Assembly (NCBI RefSeq): GCF_003932505.1
Contig: NZ_QZMU01000001.1
Location: forward strand, 62,001 to 126,000
Direction of reading: 5' to 3'
Source of the DNA: Thiohalobacter thiocyanaticus
GTDB lineage: Bacteria > Pseudomonadota > Gammaproteobacteria > Thiohalobacterales > Thiohalobacteraceae
DNA length: 64,000 bases
This document shows positions 30,911 to 38,942 of this stretch, piece after piece (the stretch's first letter is position 1; each line of letters starts with the position of its first letter). The translations under genes and the position numbers were made by a program. The notes beneath the pieces were generated by a model, which ran no database searches, was not told the DNA's origin, and saw only the letters and a list, made by a program, of their open reading frames with translations.

Positions 30911-31429
30911 TTATACTGCAAGTTTACATATTGATTTACCCTTTACTCCACTTGCATGTACAGAAAATTTTGTTGCCGTGAATTGTGGAATAATAATATT
31001 CCCCCGTCCAAATGACTTGCCTGCTTGGACCATATATACGAAAGCGCCATCGTCACGCCAGCTCAATCTAAAAGTAACTCTCTTGGATCTATTGATAAAG
31101 CCAGAAAACGGAAAATTGTAATACATTTCTTCATCATTCCCGGCTTCAATAAAAAATACATATCCCTTATCTGTTTCTGCACGTGCCATACTAATTTGAA
31201 CGAATTTTTTCCCTTCACCGTGAGCACGCAACGTGAAACCAGGGCCCCACTCGCCTTCGTAGGAAAAACTTGAAAAATCGACCGTGCACTCGGCATCTTG
31301 TGTGTGTTCCACATCTTCTTTCAAGATGGCTTGAACCATGCCCGCAGGCACATCAAAAGGTGTTTCCGATTCATCAGCCCAAACGCATAAACTAAAAACG
31401 AATAATACTAGCGCATTAAATAATCTCAT
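30911..31429 (-). CDS. Secreted hypothetical protein in AT-rich patch
   Basis: 172 aa with a signal peptide (MRLFNALVLFVFSLCVWA). The mature part is predicted beta-rich: SFSYEGEWGPGFTLRAHGEG, KFVQISMARAETDKGYVFFIEAG, VTFRLSWRDDGAFVYMVQAG. It has two cysteines, one near residue 48 and one near the C-terminus. Codon use is clearly more AT-rich than in the flanking core genes, suggesting recent transfer. No family recognised. Confidence 0.65.
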   Translation of the reverse strand: MRLFNALVLFVFSLCVWADESETPFDVPAGMVQAILKEDVEHTQDAECTVDFSSFSYEGEWGPGFTLRAHGEGKKFVQISMARAETDKGYVFFIEAGNDEEMYYNFPFSGFINRSKRVTFRLSWRDDGAFVYMVQAGKSFGRGNIIIPQFTATKFSVHASGVKGKSICKLAV

Positions 31430-31484
31430 TATTCTATGTCCGCAGGTTTAAATCCAAGCTTAAAAATAATGGATCGGTTTGAGA

Positions 31485-32156
31485 TCAAGATTTTGCATCT
31501 TGCCGTTTCTCCTTAGCCTCGCGCGAGAGCGAATTGAGATGTTGAACGTGGTTGCGGTGTGTTTCACGAGATGGCACAAGGCGTCCAGACTCAATCTGTG
31601 TCACAGCAGCCAGCACCTGCACTTCAGACAAAATAGGCTCGCGGAATGATTTGATGTAGGAAATATAGCCGCCACCCCGAGTTACATTTGGTGGCATTGG
31701 CGTTTTAAACGTACCTTCGCCCACAAAAACGATAACAGACCGAATGGCTTCCGCAGGCACGTCTAGTGCCGCCTCAAGCGCCTTTGTGTGCTTGTAATTC
31801 TGACGCAAAGGATTCTGAAATTTGAACGATTTCTTAAAGACTTTTTGAGTCCACTGAGCCTGATTTTTGTCGCCAAAAATCCAACCCTTCATATTTTTTG
31901 TCTCAACAACGAAGATACCGAATCGCGATACAAAAATATGATCGATCTGAGTTGTGCCATCCAATGCTGGCAATGTCACGTTGTGAATTGGATGATAGAT
32001 TCTTCGTGGTAGACTGATTCTAGAGGCTACCTTGACGAGCGCCTCTCCAAGAACACCTTTGAGCCAGGCTGATTGAAAAATACTAATTATGATAGCCGCT
32101 GGAACCAACCACCATAGCGCAGTCAGGATTTGGCTTATAATTTGAGAAGAATCCAT
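31485..32156 (-). CDS. NERD-domain protein
   Basis: 223 aa. One N-terminal membrane helix (ILTALWWLVPAAIIISIF), then a nuclease-related NERD domain: GVLGEALV, HNVTLPALDGTTQIDHIFVSRFGIFVVETKNMKGWIFG, in which the Asp of QIDH and the Glu-x-Lys of VETKN are the metal/catalytic positions of PD-(D/E)XK-like folds. The C-terminus is basic (REAKEKRQDAK). ATG 32156 is preferred to the GTG one codon earlier. It is AT-rich like its neighbour. NERD proteins occur in mobile or defence contexts; the role here is unknown. Confidence 0.82.
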   Translation of the reverse strand: MDSSQIISQILTALWWLVPAAIIISIFQSAWLKGVLGEALVKVASRISLPRRIYHPIHNVTLPALDGTTQIDHIFVSRFGIFVVETKNMKGWIFGDKNQAQWTQKVFKKSFKFQNPLRQNYKHTKALEAALDVPAEAIRSVIVFVGEGTFKTPMPPNVTRGGGYISYIKSFREPILSEVQVLAAVTQIESGRLVPSRETHRNHVQHLNSLSREAKEKRQDAKS

Positions 32157-32422
32157 CACATCTTATTACCTAATTCATTCAAAATTGCAATATCGTCGGT
32201 ATTCGTAGCCTGAGATGCTACTCTCATTCCCATGAGAGCACGTTAAGTAAAGGGAATTCAGCTCTGTCTGGACACGACCAGAAGCCGACGTGCGACCTGC
32301 GTGTACAGCTGCCACAGAGCCATCGTATCTGCTGACCGGCGCGCGTTGTGTGCAGACTGGAAGCTGCTGTTGTGCGACTTTGTGCTATCACTTAACACCG
32401 AGCCCAGTAAGCAAGCATCAGA

Positions 32423-32479
32423 AAAGGGGTCGGTGACAAATGCTAATGCAAATGATTACCACTTGTCACCGACCCCTTT
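32423..32479. repeat. RAYT-style palindrome (GGGGTCGGTGACAA)
   Basis: A perfect 17-bp inverted repeat (AAAGGGGTCGGTGACAA at 32423-32439, complement at 32463-32479) with a 23-base AT-rich spacer. Like the 30731 element it resembles REP-transposase targets. The ~260 bases between the NERD gene and this element show no gene I can support. Confidence 0.75.
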
Positions 32480-32507
32480 AATTGCCTTTAATTGAAAAAT
32501 CACGTCA

Positions 32508-32549
32508 GCCCGCCCTGTCGGGCGGGCACTTGGGGGAAGGCTCCCCCAA
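32508..32549 (-). terminator. Tandem hairpins downstream of CTERM protein gene
   Basis: Two stems lie 3' of the gene on the minus strand: TTGGGGG/CCCCCAA (32530-32536, 32543-32549) and GCCCGCCC/GGGCGGGC (32508-32515, 32520-32527). A T-run follows only eight bases later, so termination is probable but not textbook. Confidence 0.5.
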
Positions 32550-32571
32550 ACCCCCTCAAAAGCGCCAAATG

Positions 32572-33354
32572 TCAGCGCTGGCGTCTTGCCAAGCCGAGCA
32601 GTCCCAGCAGGCCGCTGCCGAACAGCCACACGGCGGCGGGGACCGGTACGGCGCTGACATCGCCGGAGCGAACAGCCCACGCGAACTCGCTGAAGCTCTG
32701 GCCGATTGCGTCCTGGGTGCCGTTGCGGAAGAAGAAGCCCCAGGCGTTACTGGAACCCAACGCCGACCCCGAAAAGTAGAAGTCGGACTGGACGTTGGAA
32801 AAGGGACCGGTGTTGGACAGGCCCGAGCCGGTCGGTGTTACGCAGGAACCCGGGCTGGTGTCATTCGGGGTGCAGAACCCCAGGTTGCCCAGGGTCACGT
32901 AGAACATATGCCCCATCTCCGACACAGGCGTGCCCGAGCCGTCCACCCAGCCGTCGGCGTCGGCATAACCTTTATCCGTCGTGGCGTTGTTGCTGAACAA
33001 CGTGTTGAAGCTCGTGCCGTCGATCGGCGTGACGGTCGGCAGCCGCCAGCCGGTGATGCCGTTGACATCGAGACCCGCCGCCCAGGCGTTGGCCGAGGAC
33101 CAGGTCATCCGGCCATCATTGGGACTAAAGCCATCATCAAACGCCGAGCCAACACCGGCATTGGCATCCGCCAGCCAGGTGATGTCCAGGGTGGTGTCGT
33201 AGTAGGCTTCGATGGTCGCCGAATTGCCGTCCAGATCGCGCCCTTGCAGCGTGCTCTCCCAGGTGCCCTGGCCGGAAATGCCAGCGGCATGGGCGGTCGC
33301 TGATACCAGTGCCATGGCGCAGGCGCTGGCCGCGCCCCAAAGACGTGATTCCAT
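32572..33354 (-). CDS. VPxPA-CTERM sorted surface protein with DUF1566-like domain
   Basis: About 260 aa. A signal peptide (ending ATAHAA) precedes a secreted domain with LDITWLADANAG, MTWSSANAWAAGL and GWRLPTV, the pattern of DUF1566/Lcl-type domains, and several paired cysteines. The C-terminus is VPVPAAVWLFGSGLLGLLG plus basic ARRQR: a PEP-CTERM/VPLPA-CTERM signal processed by an exosortase. No exosortase gene is in the window. AGGGGAG lies seven bases before ATG 33354; another ATG two codons upstream is too close to it. Confidence 0.85.
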   Translation of the reverse strand: MESRLWGAASACAMALVSATAHAAGISGQGTWESTLQGRDLDGNSATIEAYYDTTLDITWLADANAGVGSAFDDGFSPNDGRMTWSSANAWAAGLDVNGITGWRLPTVTPIDGTSFNTLFSNNATTDKGYADADGWVDGSGTPVSEMGHMFYVTLGNLGFCTPNDTSPGSCVTPTGSGLSNTGPFSNVQSDFYFSGSALGSSNAWGFFFRNGTQDAIGQSFSEFAWAVRSGDVSAVPVPAAVWLFGSGLLGLLGLARRQR

Positions 33355-33360
33355 ATCCAT

Positions 33361-34008
33361 TCTCCCCTGACCCCGTAGACTGCGGGGCTTCGTTGTGTTG
33401 ATGGCGATCGCGGGCGTTTGAATGCCCGCTGTTATCACGATCACGATAGTTCCCTGGGCAAGATACAGACCATTGAAACACTAGGGGGGAGTAACATGCT
33501 GTTATTTATTCAGTTTACTGCCTGCCTACCTGTTTGACCGGTTTGCCACTGTCAACCGACTGTATAGCTTACCGACAAACGCGAAATCGACGATATTCGC
33601 TTTCCCATTGATATTAAGAGATTATTTGATACATGTCACAAGCTGAACCCTTGTCGATAGCCTTTACGGCTATCCCTGTTTTTTTGTGCACGATAAGCCG
33701 CCAACGCCCGCTCATACCGTGGCCGCACAACGACCGGTTTGCACCGCAATGGCGGATATTCGCGCGGGCAAAAGAGATGGTAAGTGTGGGCCGACAACAG
33801 TTATTCAGTATTTACTAATTTATATATCGCTAAAGTTCCGCTTTGTGCCGAAAGCAAACAACCTACTGATAATAACTATCGTGACTGAGCAGTCTTGGGA
33901 ATTACAATCAAACATCCTTGTTTCGCATCGCAAGTTATGGCGCTTGGCTTTGTTTTGAGAATCACCGATCCTTGACCTAATTTTTGCATCATCAGATGCG
34001 ATATATGT
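33361..34008. other. 650-base gap with no supportable protein gene
   Basis: The stretch between the CTERM gene and DUF2442 is AT-richer than average. Reading frames in it are short, lack ribosome sites and show no recognisable domain. The only clear signal is a plus-strand terminator hairpin at 33656-33685 (listed separately). A TAAAGTTCCGCTTTGTGCCG string at ~33833 is noted but not interpreted. Confidence 0.5.
33656..33685 (+). terminator. Rho-independent terminator without an assigned gene
   Basis: GATAGCC/GGCTATC stem (33656-33662, 33668-33674), five-base loop, then CCTG and seven T residues. No plus-strand protein gene precedes it within 2 kb, so it may end a small RNA transcribed from about 33450-33650; no firm promoter is visible. 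Confidence 0.6.
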
Positions 34009-34266
34009 TTAGCCAAGGATTTCTTTATGTTCTACCGGTTTCAATCCTGAAATCAGCGTCTCTGGCGCAATATCCTGCTCATGAGGCCAGGTGACCGCGC
34101 CGAGTACAATCCCGACCTCGGAAAAATATTCTTTATCCCTGAGTTCCCTGAACACTCCATGATCCAGGTATGGTTTGAGGTCAAATATTCCCTTCCGACC
34201 GTCCTCCAGCTCGACATAAATCTGATAGTCGTCAAGGGGGCGTACTTTTGTCACATCCCAATGCAT
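34009..34266 (-). CDS. DUF2442 domain protein
   Basis: 85-aa protein with the DUF2442 pattern: VTKVRPLDDYQIYVELEDGRKGIFDLKPYL, then GAVTWPHEQDIAPETL. Such proteins are often found beside DUF4160 proteins as possible toxin-antitoxin-like pairs; no partner is visible here. No ribosome site is strong. It is separated by 44 bases from kdsB. Confidence 0.8.
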   Translation of the reverse strand: MHWDVTKVRPLDDYQIYVELEDGRKGIFDLKPYLDHGVFRELRDKEYFSEVGIVLGAVTWPHEQDIAPETLISGLKPVEHKEILG

Positions 34267-34310
34267 GGTTACCTAACAATGGATCGAACTTGTGAGTCAA
34301 TTCCGGCTGA

Positions 34311-35072
34311 TCACTCTGCTGCCAACAGTCCCGCTACCCTTTCCAGATCAGCCTGCGTATCCACCCCATGCCCCGGCGTCTCCGGCGCGTCTGCAACATG
34401 AATGCGTACACCGTGCCACAGCGCCCGCAGCTGTTCCAGCATCTCGCTGTTTTCGATCGGCGCCGGTTCCAGCTGTCGGTAGTGTTGCAGGAATCCGGCG
34501 CGGTAGGCGTACATGCCGATGTGGCGCAGGTGGGGTACACCCTTGGGCAGGGTCTTGCTGCCGGTGGCGAATTCGTCGCGGTCCCAGGGGATGGGGGCGC
34601 GGCTGAAGTACAGGGCGTAGCCTTGGCTGTCGCGCACCACTTTCACGATATGCGGGTCGAAGAAGTCCTCGGCGCAGTCGATGGGGGTGCACAGGGTGGC
34701 GATGTCGGCGTCGGGGTGGGCCTCCAGGGCCTCGGCGACGGTGCGGATCAGGCTGGGCGGCATCAGGGGCTCGTCGCCCTGGAGATTGACGATGATGGCG
34801 TCGGCAGGCCAGTTGCGGGTCTCGGCCACCTCGGCGATGCGGTCGGTGCCGGAGGGGTGGTCGGCGGCGGTCATGGCGACGCCGGCGCCGAAGGCCTCGG
34901 CGGCTTCGCGGATGCGGTCGTCGTCGGTGGCGACGATGACCTCCCCTGCCCCGCTCTCGCAGGCGCGGCGGTAGACGTGTTCGAGCATGGGGCGCCCGGC
35001 GATCTCCAGCAGCGGTTTGCCCGGCAGGCGGCTGGAGGCATAGCGCGCCGGGATGACGACCTTGAAGCTCAT
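34311..35072 (-). CDS. kdsB: CMP-Kdo synthetase
   Basis: Activates Kdo with CTP for lipid A-core synthesis, 253 aa. The N-terminal [15 protein letters not shown] is the nucleotide-binding signature, followed by [18 protein letters not shown] and NLQGDEPL. The start has AAGGAG eleven bases upstream, and that ribosome site lies inside the long inverted repeat at 35081-35344. It closes the msbA-lpxK-ycaR-kdsB order of gammaproteobacteria. Confidence 0.95.
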   Translation of the reverse strand: MSFKVVIPARYASSRLPGKPLLEIAGRPMLEHVYRRACESGAGEVIVATDDDRIREAAEAFGAGVAMTAADHPSGTDRIAEVAETRNWPADAIIVNLQGDEPLMPPSLIRTVAEALEAHPDADIATLCTPIDCAEDFFDPHIVKVVRDSQGYALYFSRAPIPWDRDEFATGSKTLPKGVPHLRHIGMYAYRAGFLQHYRQLEPAPIENSEMLEQLRALWHGVRIHVADAPETPGHGVDTQADLERVAGLLAAE

Positions 35073-35080
35073 GCGGTTCT

Positions 35081-35344
35081 GTACTCCTTGAGCATGGTAT
35101 TTTCGCGTTCAGTCAGCTTGTCAGTGTTCATGGCAAGGCGCGCCTCGCCGGGAATGGGGCCCCCTTGCCAAGAGGCGCAACGCTGTCCATGGAGGCTGAC
35201 AAGCTGATCCGAAGGACGCTCCCCGGGTGTCCCGCCGCGGCGTTGCAGCCTTTGACAAGGGAGCGGCCATTGCCTGCAGGCTGCGCCTTGCGGCGAAACA
35301 CCCGGGGAAGCGCTGAACGCGAAAATACCATGCTCAAGGAGTAC
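35081..35344. repeat. 264-bp element with perfect 32-bp inverted ends and inner stems
   Basis: Bases 35081-35112 and 35313-35344 are perfect inverted copies. Two inner stems, TCAGCTTGTCAG/CTGACAAGCTGA (35113-35124, 35196-35207) and CCCCGGGTGT/ACACCCGGGG (35221-35230, 35298-35307), make a branched structure. The right arm contains the ycaR stop codon and last codons; the left arm contains the kdsB ribosome site. No gene lies inside. It could be a MITE, an invertible segment or an RNA switch. Confidence 0.85.
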
Positions 35345-35531
35345 TGCCCTTCGGGACCTCTTCTTCCGGGGGCAGTTCGCGGGCTTCGTCGGCCAGCAGG
35401 ACCGGGATGCCGTCGCGGATGGGATAGGCCAGGCGGTCGCCGCGGCAGATCAGTTCCTGTTCGGCCTTGAGGTAGACCAGGGGGGCCTTGCAGAGGGGGC
35501 AGACGAGGATGTCTAGGAGTTTTTTGTCCAT
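35334..35531 (-). CDS. ycaR: Trm112-family protein YcaR
   Basis: 65-aa Trm112-like protein. It starts [18 protein letters not shown] and has [21 protein letters not shown]. Only two of the usual zinc cysteines plus one further Cys remain, as in other bacterial YcaR proteins. The C-terminal residues STP and the stop lie inside the 35081-35344 inverted repeat, so the tail may have been created by that element. The open frame extends 17 codons upstream, but ATG 35531 matches homologues. Confidence 0.88.
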   Translation of the reverse strand: MDKKLLDILVCPLCKAPLVYLKAEQELICRGDRLAYPIRDGIPVLLADEARELPPEEEVPKGSTP

Positions 35532-35638
35532 GGGTGTGGGTTCCGGGGATTGTGCTGATGGGGGACAGTGTAACGCATTCATGGGGTTCGTCTAAGTCGT
35601 CCGGGGATTGCTTAGAAGGCGGTCGTTTTGCCTGTCAT

Positions 35639-35709
35639 CGTCATCCTGGCGCACGCCGGGATCCAGATGCCGCTGTGGGTACTGGATCCCGGCCTTCGCC
35701 GGGATGACG
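35639..35709. repeat. Dispersed palindromic repeat copy
   Basis: CGTCATCCTGGCGCACGCC .. GGCCTTCGCCGGGATGACG in the ycaR-lpxK gap, the same family as 336-406. A short tandem ACGGGATGATGGAAAAAATACGGGATGATGG follows (duplicated unit at ~35720 and 35742). Confidence 0.75.
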
Positions 35710-35755
35710 GAAAAAAATACGGGATGATGGAAAAAATACGGGATGATGGGATTGA

Positions 35756-36769
35756 TCAGGATTTCTCCGGGGTGACGACACGCTTGTCATGAGTGCTCCT
35801 CTCCTGGAGCAGGCGTTGCAGGCGGGTTTCGATGCGGGGGTCGAGTTCGGCCTGGATGGGAAGGTACCAGAGGTTGTCGCGGGACAGGCGTTCGCATTTG
35901 ACGGCGTCTTTTTCCGTCATGACGACCGGGGTGTGATCGTCGGCAAAGTCGAAATCGGTCTCGCGCCAGGTGTGGTGGTCGCGGAAGGTGCGCTGCTTGC
36001 GGCAGGTCAGGCCCTGGCGTTCCAGCAGGCGGAAGAAGCGCTCGGGGTGGCCGATGCCGGCGACGGCGTCGACGGACTGGCCGCGCAGTTGGTCGGGGGC
36101 CAGTCGCTGGTTGTGATCATGCACCTTGATCAGTTCTCCCGGCACGTAGTGCATGCCGAACTCGCCGCGGCCCGGGGTGCCGTTGCAGACGATCAGGTCG
36201 ATGTCCTTGAGTCGGGATCTGGGTTCGCGCAGGGGGCCGGCGGGCAGGCAGAAGCCGTTGCCGTAGCGGCGGTCGCCGTCGACCACGGCGATCTCGATGT
36301 CGCGGGCCAGGGCGTAGTGCTGCAGGCCGTCATCGCTGATCAGGATGTCGCAGTCGCTGTGCTCCAGCAGCGCCCGGGCGGCGGCGGCGCGGTCCGGGCC
36401 GACGGCCATGGGGCAGCCGGTGCGCCGGGCCAGCAGCACGGGTTCGTCGCCGACCGTGCGCGGGTCGCTGTCGGGGCGTACCTGCTGCGGCCAGTGGCGT
36501 GCCTTGCCGCCGTAGCCGCGGGCGATGATGCCGGGTGTGTAGCCCTGTGCTTGCAGCCAGGCGGCCAGCCAGGCGATCAGCGGGGTCTTGCCAGTGCCGC
36601 CGGCGGTGATATTGCCGACCACGATCACCGGCACGCCCACGCGGTGGGCAGGCCGCAGGCCCAGGCGGTAGGCCTGGCGGCGCAGCCACACCACCGCGCA
36701 GTACAGCAGTGCCAGCGGGGTGAGCGCCAGCGCCAGGGGATGGCCTTCGTACCAGAGCCGGTTCCACAT
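35756..36769 (-). CDS. lpxK: Tetraacyldisaccharide 4'-kinase
   Basis: Lipid A 4'-kinase at the inner membrane, 337 aa. An N-terminal membrane-associated helix (LALALTPLALLYCAVVWL) is followed by the P-loop GNITAGGTGKTPL and, further on, DDGLQHYALARDIEI. The ATG overlaps the msbA stop by one base. msbA-lpxK coupling is conserved in Proteobacteria. Confidence 0.95.
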   Translation of the reverse strand: MWNRLWYEGHPLALALTPLALLYCAVVWLRRQAYRLGLRPAHRVGVPVIVVGNITAGGTGKTPLIAWLAAWLQAQGYTPGIIARGYGGKARHWPQQVRPDSDPRTVGDEPVLLARRTGCPMAVGPDRAAAARALLEHSDCDILISDDGLQHYALARDIEIAVVDGDRRYGNGFCLPAGPLREPRSRLKDIDLIVCNGTPGRGEFGMHYVPGELIKVHDHNQRLAPDQLRGQSVDAVAGIGHPERFFRLLERQGLTCRKQRTFRDHHTWRETDFDFADDHTPVVMTEKDAVKCERLSRDNLWYLPIQAELDPRIETRLQRLLQERSTHDKRVVTPEKS

Positions 36770-38517
36770 TACATCAGGGTCCTGTCACTGAACTGCAGCC
36801 GGTACAGGCCGGCATAGTGGCCTTCGCGCGCCAGCAGTTCCTCGTGGCGGCCGGCCTCCACCACCCGGCCCTGGTCCAGCACCAGGATGCAGTCGGCCCG
36901 CTCCACCGTGGACAGCCGATGGGCGATGACCAGGGTGGTGCGGCCCTGCATCAGCCGCTCCAGCGCGGCCTGGATGGCACGTTCGGATTCCGTGTCCAGG
37001 GCCGAGGTGGCCTCGTCCAGGATCAGGAGGGGGGCGTCCTTGAGCAGGGCTCGGGCGATGGCGATGCGCTGGCGTTGGCCACCGGAGAGCATGGCGCCGT
37101 GTTCGCCCACCGGCGTGTCCAGCCCCTGCGGCAGCTCGCGGATGAAGTCCATGGCGCTGGCCAGTTCGGCGGCGCGCTCAATGGCCTCGCGCGGGGCGCC
37201 TTCACTCTGGCCGTAGGCGATGTTGCGGGCCACGGTGTCGTTGAACAGCACCACCTCCTGGCCGACCAGGGCGATCTGGCGGCGCAGGTCGGCGAGGCGG
37301 TAGTCATGCAGACCCACGCCGTCGAGGCGGATGCGGCCGGACTCGGGTTCGTAGAAGCGCGGGATCAGGTTGGCGAGCGTTGACTTGCCGCTGCCCGAGC
37401 GGCCGACCACCGCCACGGTCTGGCCGGGTTCGATGGTGAAGCTCACGCCGTCCAGTACCGGCGGCTGGCCGGTATCGTAACGAAAGCGCACGTCTTCGAA
37501 TGCCAGCCGCCCCTGGGCCCGGCGGCATTCGTGCGTACCGGTATCCGCCTCCGGGGCCGTGTCGAGCAGGCCGAACAGGCTGGAGGCGGCGGCGATGCCG
37601 CGCTGCAGGCTGGCATTGACGCTGGTCAGCCGCTTGAGCGGCGGCATCAGCAGCATCATGGCGGTAATGAAGGAGACGAAGTCCCCGGCGCTGATCGCGT
37701 CGGCGGCCGGGTGGCGGGTGGCGAGCCAGATCACCAGGGCGAAGGTGATTGCGCCCAGCAGCTGGACCAGCTGCACACTGAGCGTGCTGGTGGCGATCAT
37801 CTTCATCTGCAGGGAGCGGTTCTTCTTGTTGACGGCGTCGAAGGCGGCCACTTCCACCGCCTCGCCGCCGAAGGCCTTGATCACCCGCTGCCCGGTCACG
37901 GCCTCCTCGGCCAGATGGGTGACATCGCCCATGGAATCCTGAATGCGCCGGTTGACCTCGCGCAGGCGCCGGCTGACGCTGCGGATGAGCACAGCCATCA
38001 CCGGGCCGATGATCACGAACAGCCCCGCCAGCCAGCCGTTGATGAGAAACATCCAGGCCAGCAGGAACAGCACGGTGAAGCTGTCGCGGATGAGGATGGT
38101 GACGGCGTTGGTGCTGGCCTGGGCCACCTGCTCGACGTGATAGATCAGCCGCGCGACCAGATCGCCGGTGGTGCTGCGGTCATAGAAGGCCACGGGCAGG
38201 CGCACCAGCTTGCGGAACAGTTCGCCGCGCAGGGTCTCGATCACCCGCCGGCCGACCCAGTTCATGCCGTAGTTGGAGGCGAAGCCGGTCAGGCCGCGGA
38301 ACACGAACAGCAGGATCAGCAGCAGCGGCACCAGCCGGATCATGTCCGGGTCGCGGGCGACGAAGCCCTCGTCCAGCATGGGCTTCATCAGGGCGGCGAA
38401 CATGGCGTCGGTCGAGCCGTAGACCGCCATCACCAGACTGGCGAGCAGAAACGGCTTCCAGTAGGGCCGGACATAGGCCAGCAGGCGCCGGTAGTCCGCC
38501 CATGCCGTGCCTGCCAT
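36769..38517 (-). CDS. msbA: Lipid A/phospholipid flippase MsbA
   Basis: Half-size ABC exporter, 582 aa, moving core-lipid A across the inner membrane. Six transmembrane helices (~17-310), then the ATPase: Walker A GRSGSGKST, signature LSGGQRQRIAIARAL and Walker B LLILDEATSALD. ATG 38517 overlaps the exbD stop (TGATG); the GTG one codon upstream is not needed. First coupled partner of lpxK. Confidence 0.96.
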   Translation of the reverse strand: MAGTAWADYRRLLAYVRPYWKPFLLASLVMAVYGSTDAMFAALMKPMLDEGFVARDPDMIRLVPLLLILLFVFRGLTGFASNYGMNWVGRRVIETLRGELFRKLVRLPVAFYDRSTTGDLVARLIYHVEQVAQASTNAVTILIRDSFTVLFLLAWMFLINGWLAGLFVIIGPVMAVLIRSVSRRLREVNRRIQDSMGDVTHLAEEAVTGQRVIKAFGGEAVEVAAFDAVNKKNRSLQMKMIATSTLSVQLVQLLGAITFALVIWLATRHPAADAISAGDFVSFITAMMLLMPPLKRLTSVNASLQRGIAAASSLFGLLDTAPEADTGTHECRRAQGRLAFEDVRFRYDTGQPPVLDGVSFTIEPGQTVAVVGRSGSGKSTLANLIPRFYEPESGRIRLDGVGLHDYRLADLRRQIALVGQEVVLFNDTVARNIAYGQSEGAPREAIERAAELASAMDFIRELPQGLDTPVGEHGAMLSGGQRQRIAIARALLKDAPLLILDEATSALDTESERAIQAALERLMQGRTTLVIAHRLSTVERADCILVLDQGRVVEAGRHEELLAREGHYAGLYRLQFSDRTLM

Positions 38518-38942
38518 CACTGCCCGTCGGTGTCGGTCTGCACGGTAGCCAGCGACACCTGCTTGATCTCGAGCTGGCGGGCGATGTCCATCAGGGTCAC
38601 GGCGTACTGCAGGGCGCTGTCGCTGTCGGCGCGGATGATCATGGGCAGGTCGCGCTTGTCGCCCAGCAGTTCCTTGATGGCGCGCGTGAGGGTCTCCGGC
38701 TTGTTGTTCACCGCCTGCTGGTCGTTGATGAAGATGTCACCGTTGCTCTTGATGGTGACTTCGAGCCGCTCGGGCGGGGCCTTCTCGGCCTCGGTGCTGG
38801 CCTCGGGCAGTTCCACCTGAAGCTGGGCCTCGCGTTCGAAGGTGGTCGAGATCATGAAGAAGATCAGCAGCAGAAAGACGACATCGATCAGCGGGGTGAG
38901 ATTGACGTCGGGCTCGGCCCGTTCGCGGGTGCGCAGTCTCAT
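38517..38942 (-). CDS. exbD: ExbD/TolR-type energy-transducing protein
   Basis: 141-aa inner-membrane protein with one N-terminal transmembrane helix (LTPLIDVVFLLLIFFMISTTF) bearing the conserved proton-path Asp, then a periplasmic domain. It works with the ExbB-type channel encoded just upstream, coupling the proton gradient to outer-membrane or envelope work. Placement before msbA, away from tol-pal or a TonB gene, is common in gammaproteobacteria; the outer-membrane partner is not shown. Confidence 0.9.
   Translation of the reverse strand: MRLRTRERAEPDVNLTPLIDVVFLLLIFFMISTTFEREAQLQVELPEASTEAEKAPPERLEVTIKSNGDIFINDQQAVNNKPETLTRAIKELLGDKRDLPMIIRADSDSALQYAVTLMDIARQLEIKQVSLATVQTDTDGQ

Noticed and set aside
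32160-32420. Possible insertion-sequence remnant between NERD gene and palindrome
   Set aside because: No reading frame or terminal repeat could be identified; only mixed composition was noted.
33633-33818. 61-aa frame with in-frame start near the orphan terminator
   Set aside because: The terminator hairpin lies inside it, there is no ribosome site, and the product resembles no protein.
33828-33860. Sigma-28-like TAAAGTT...GCCGAAA string
   Set aside because: The spacer is too short for a flagellar promoter and no motility gene follows.
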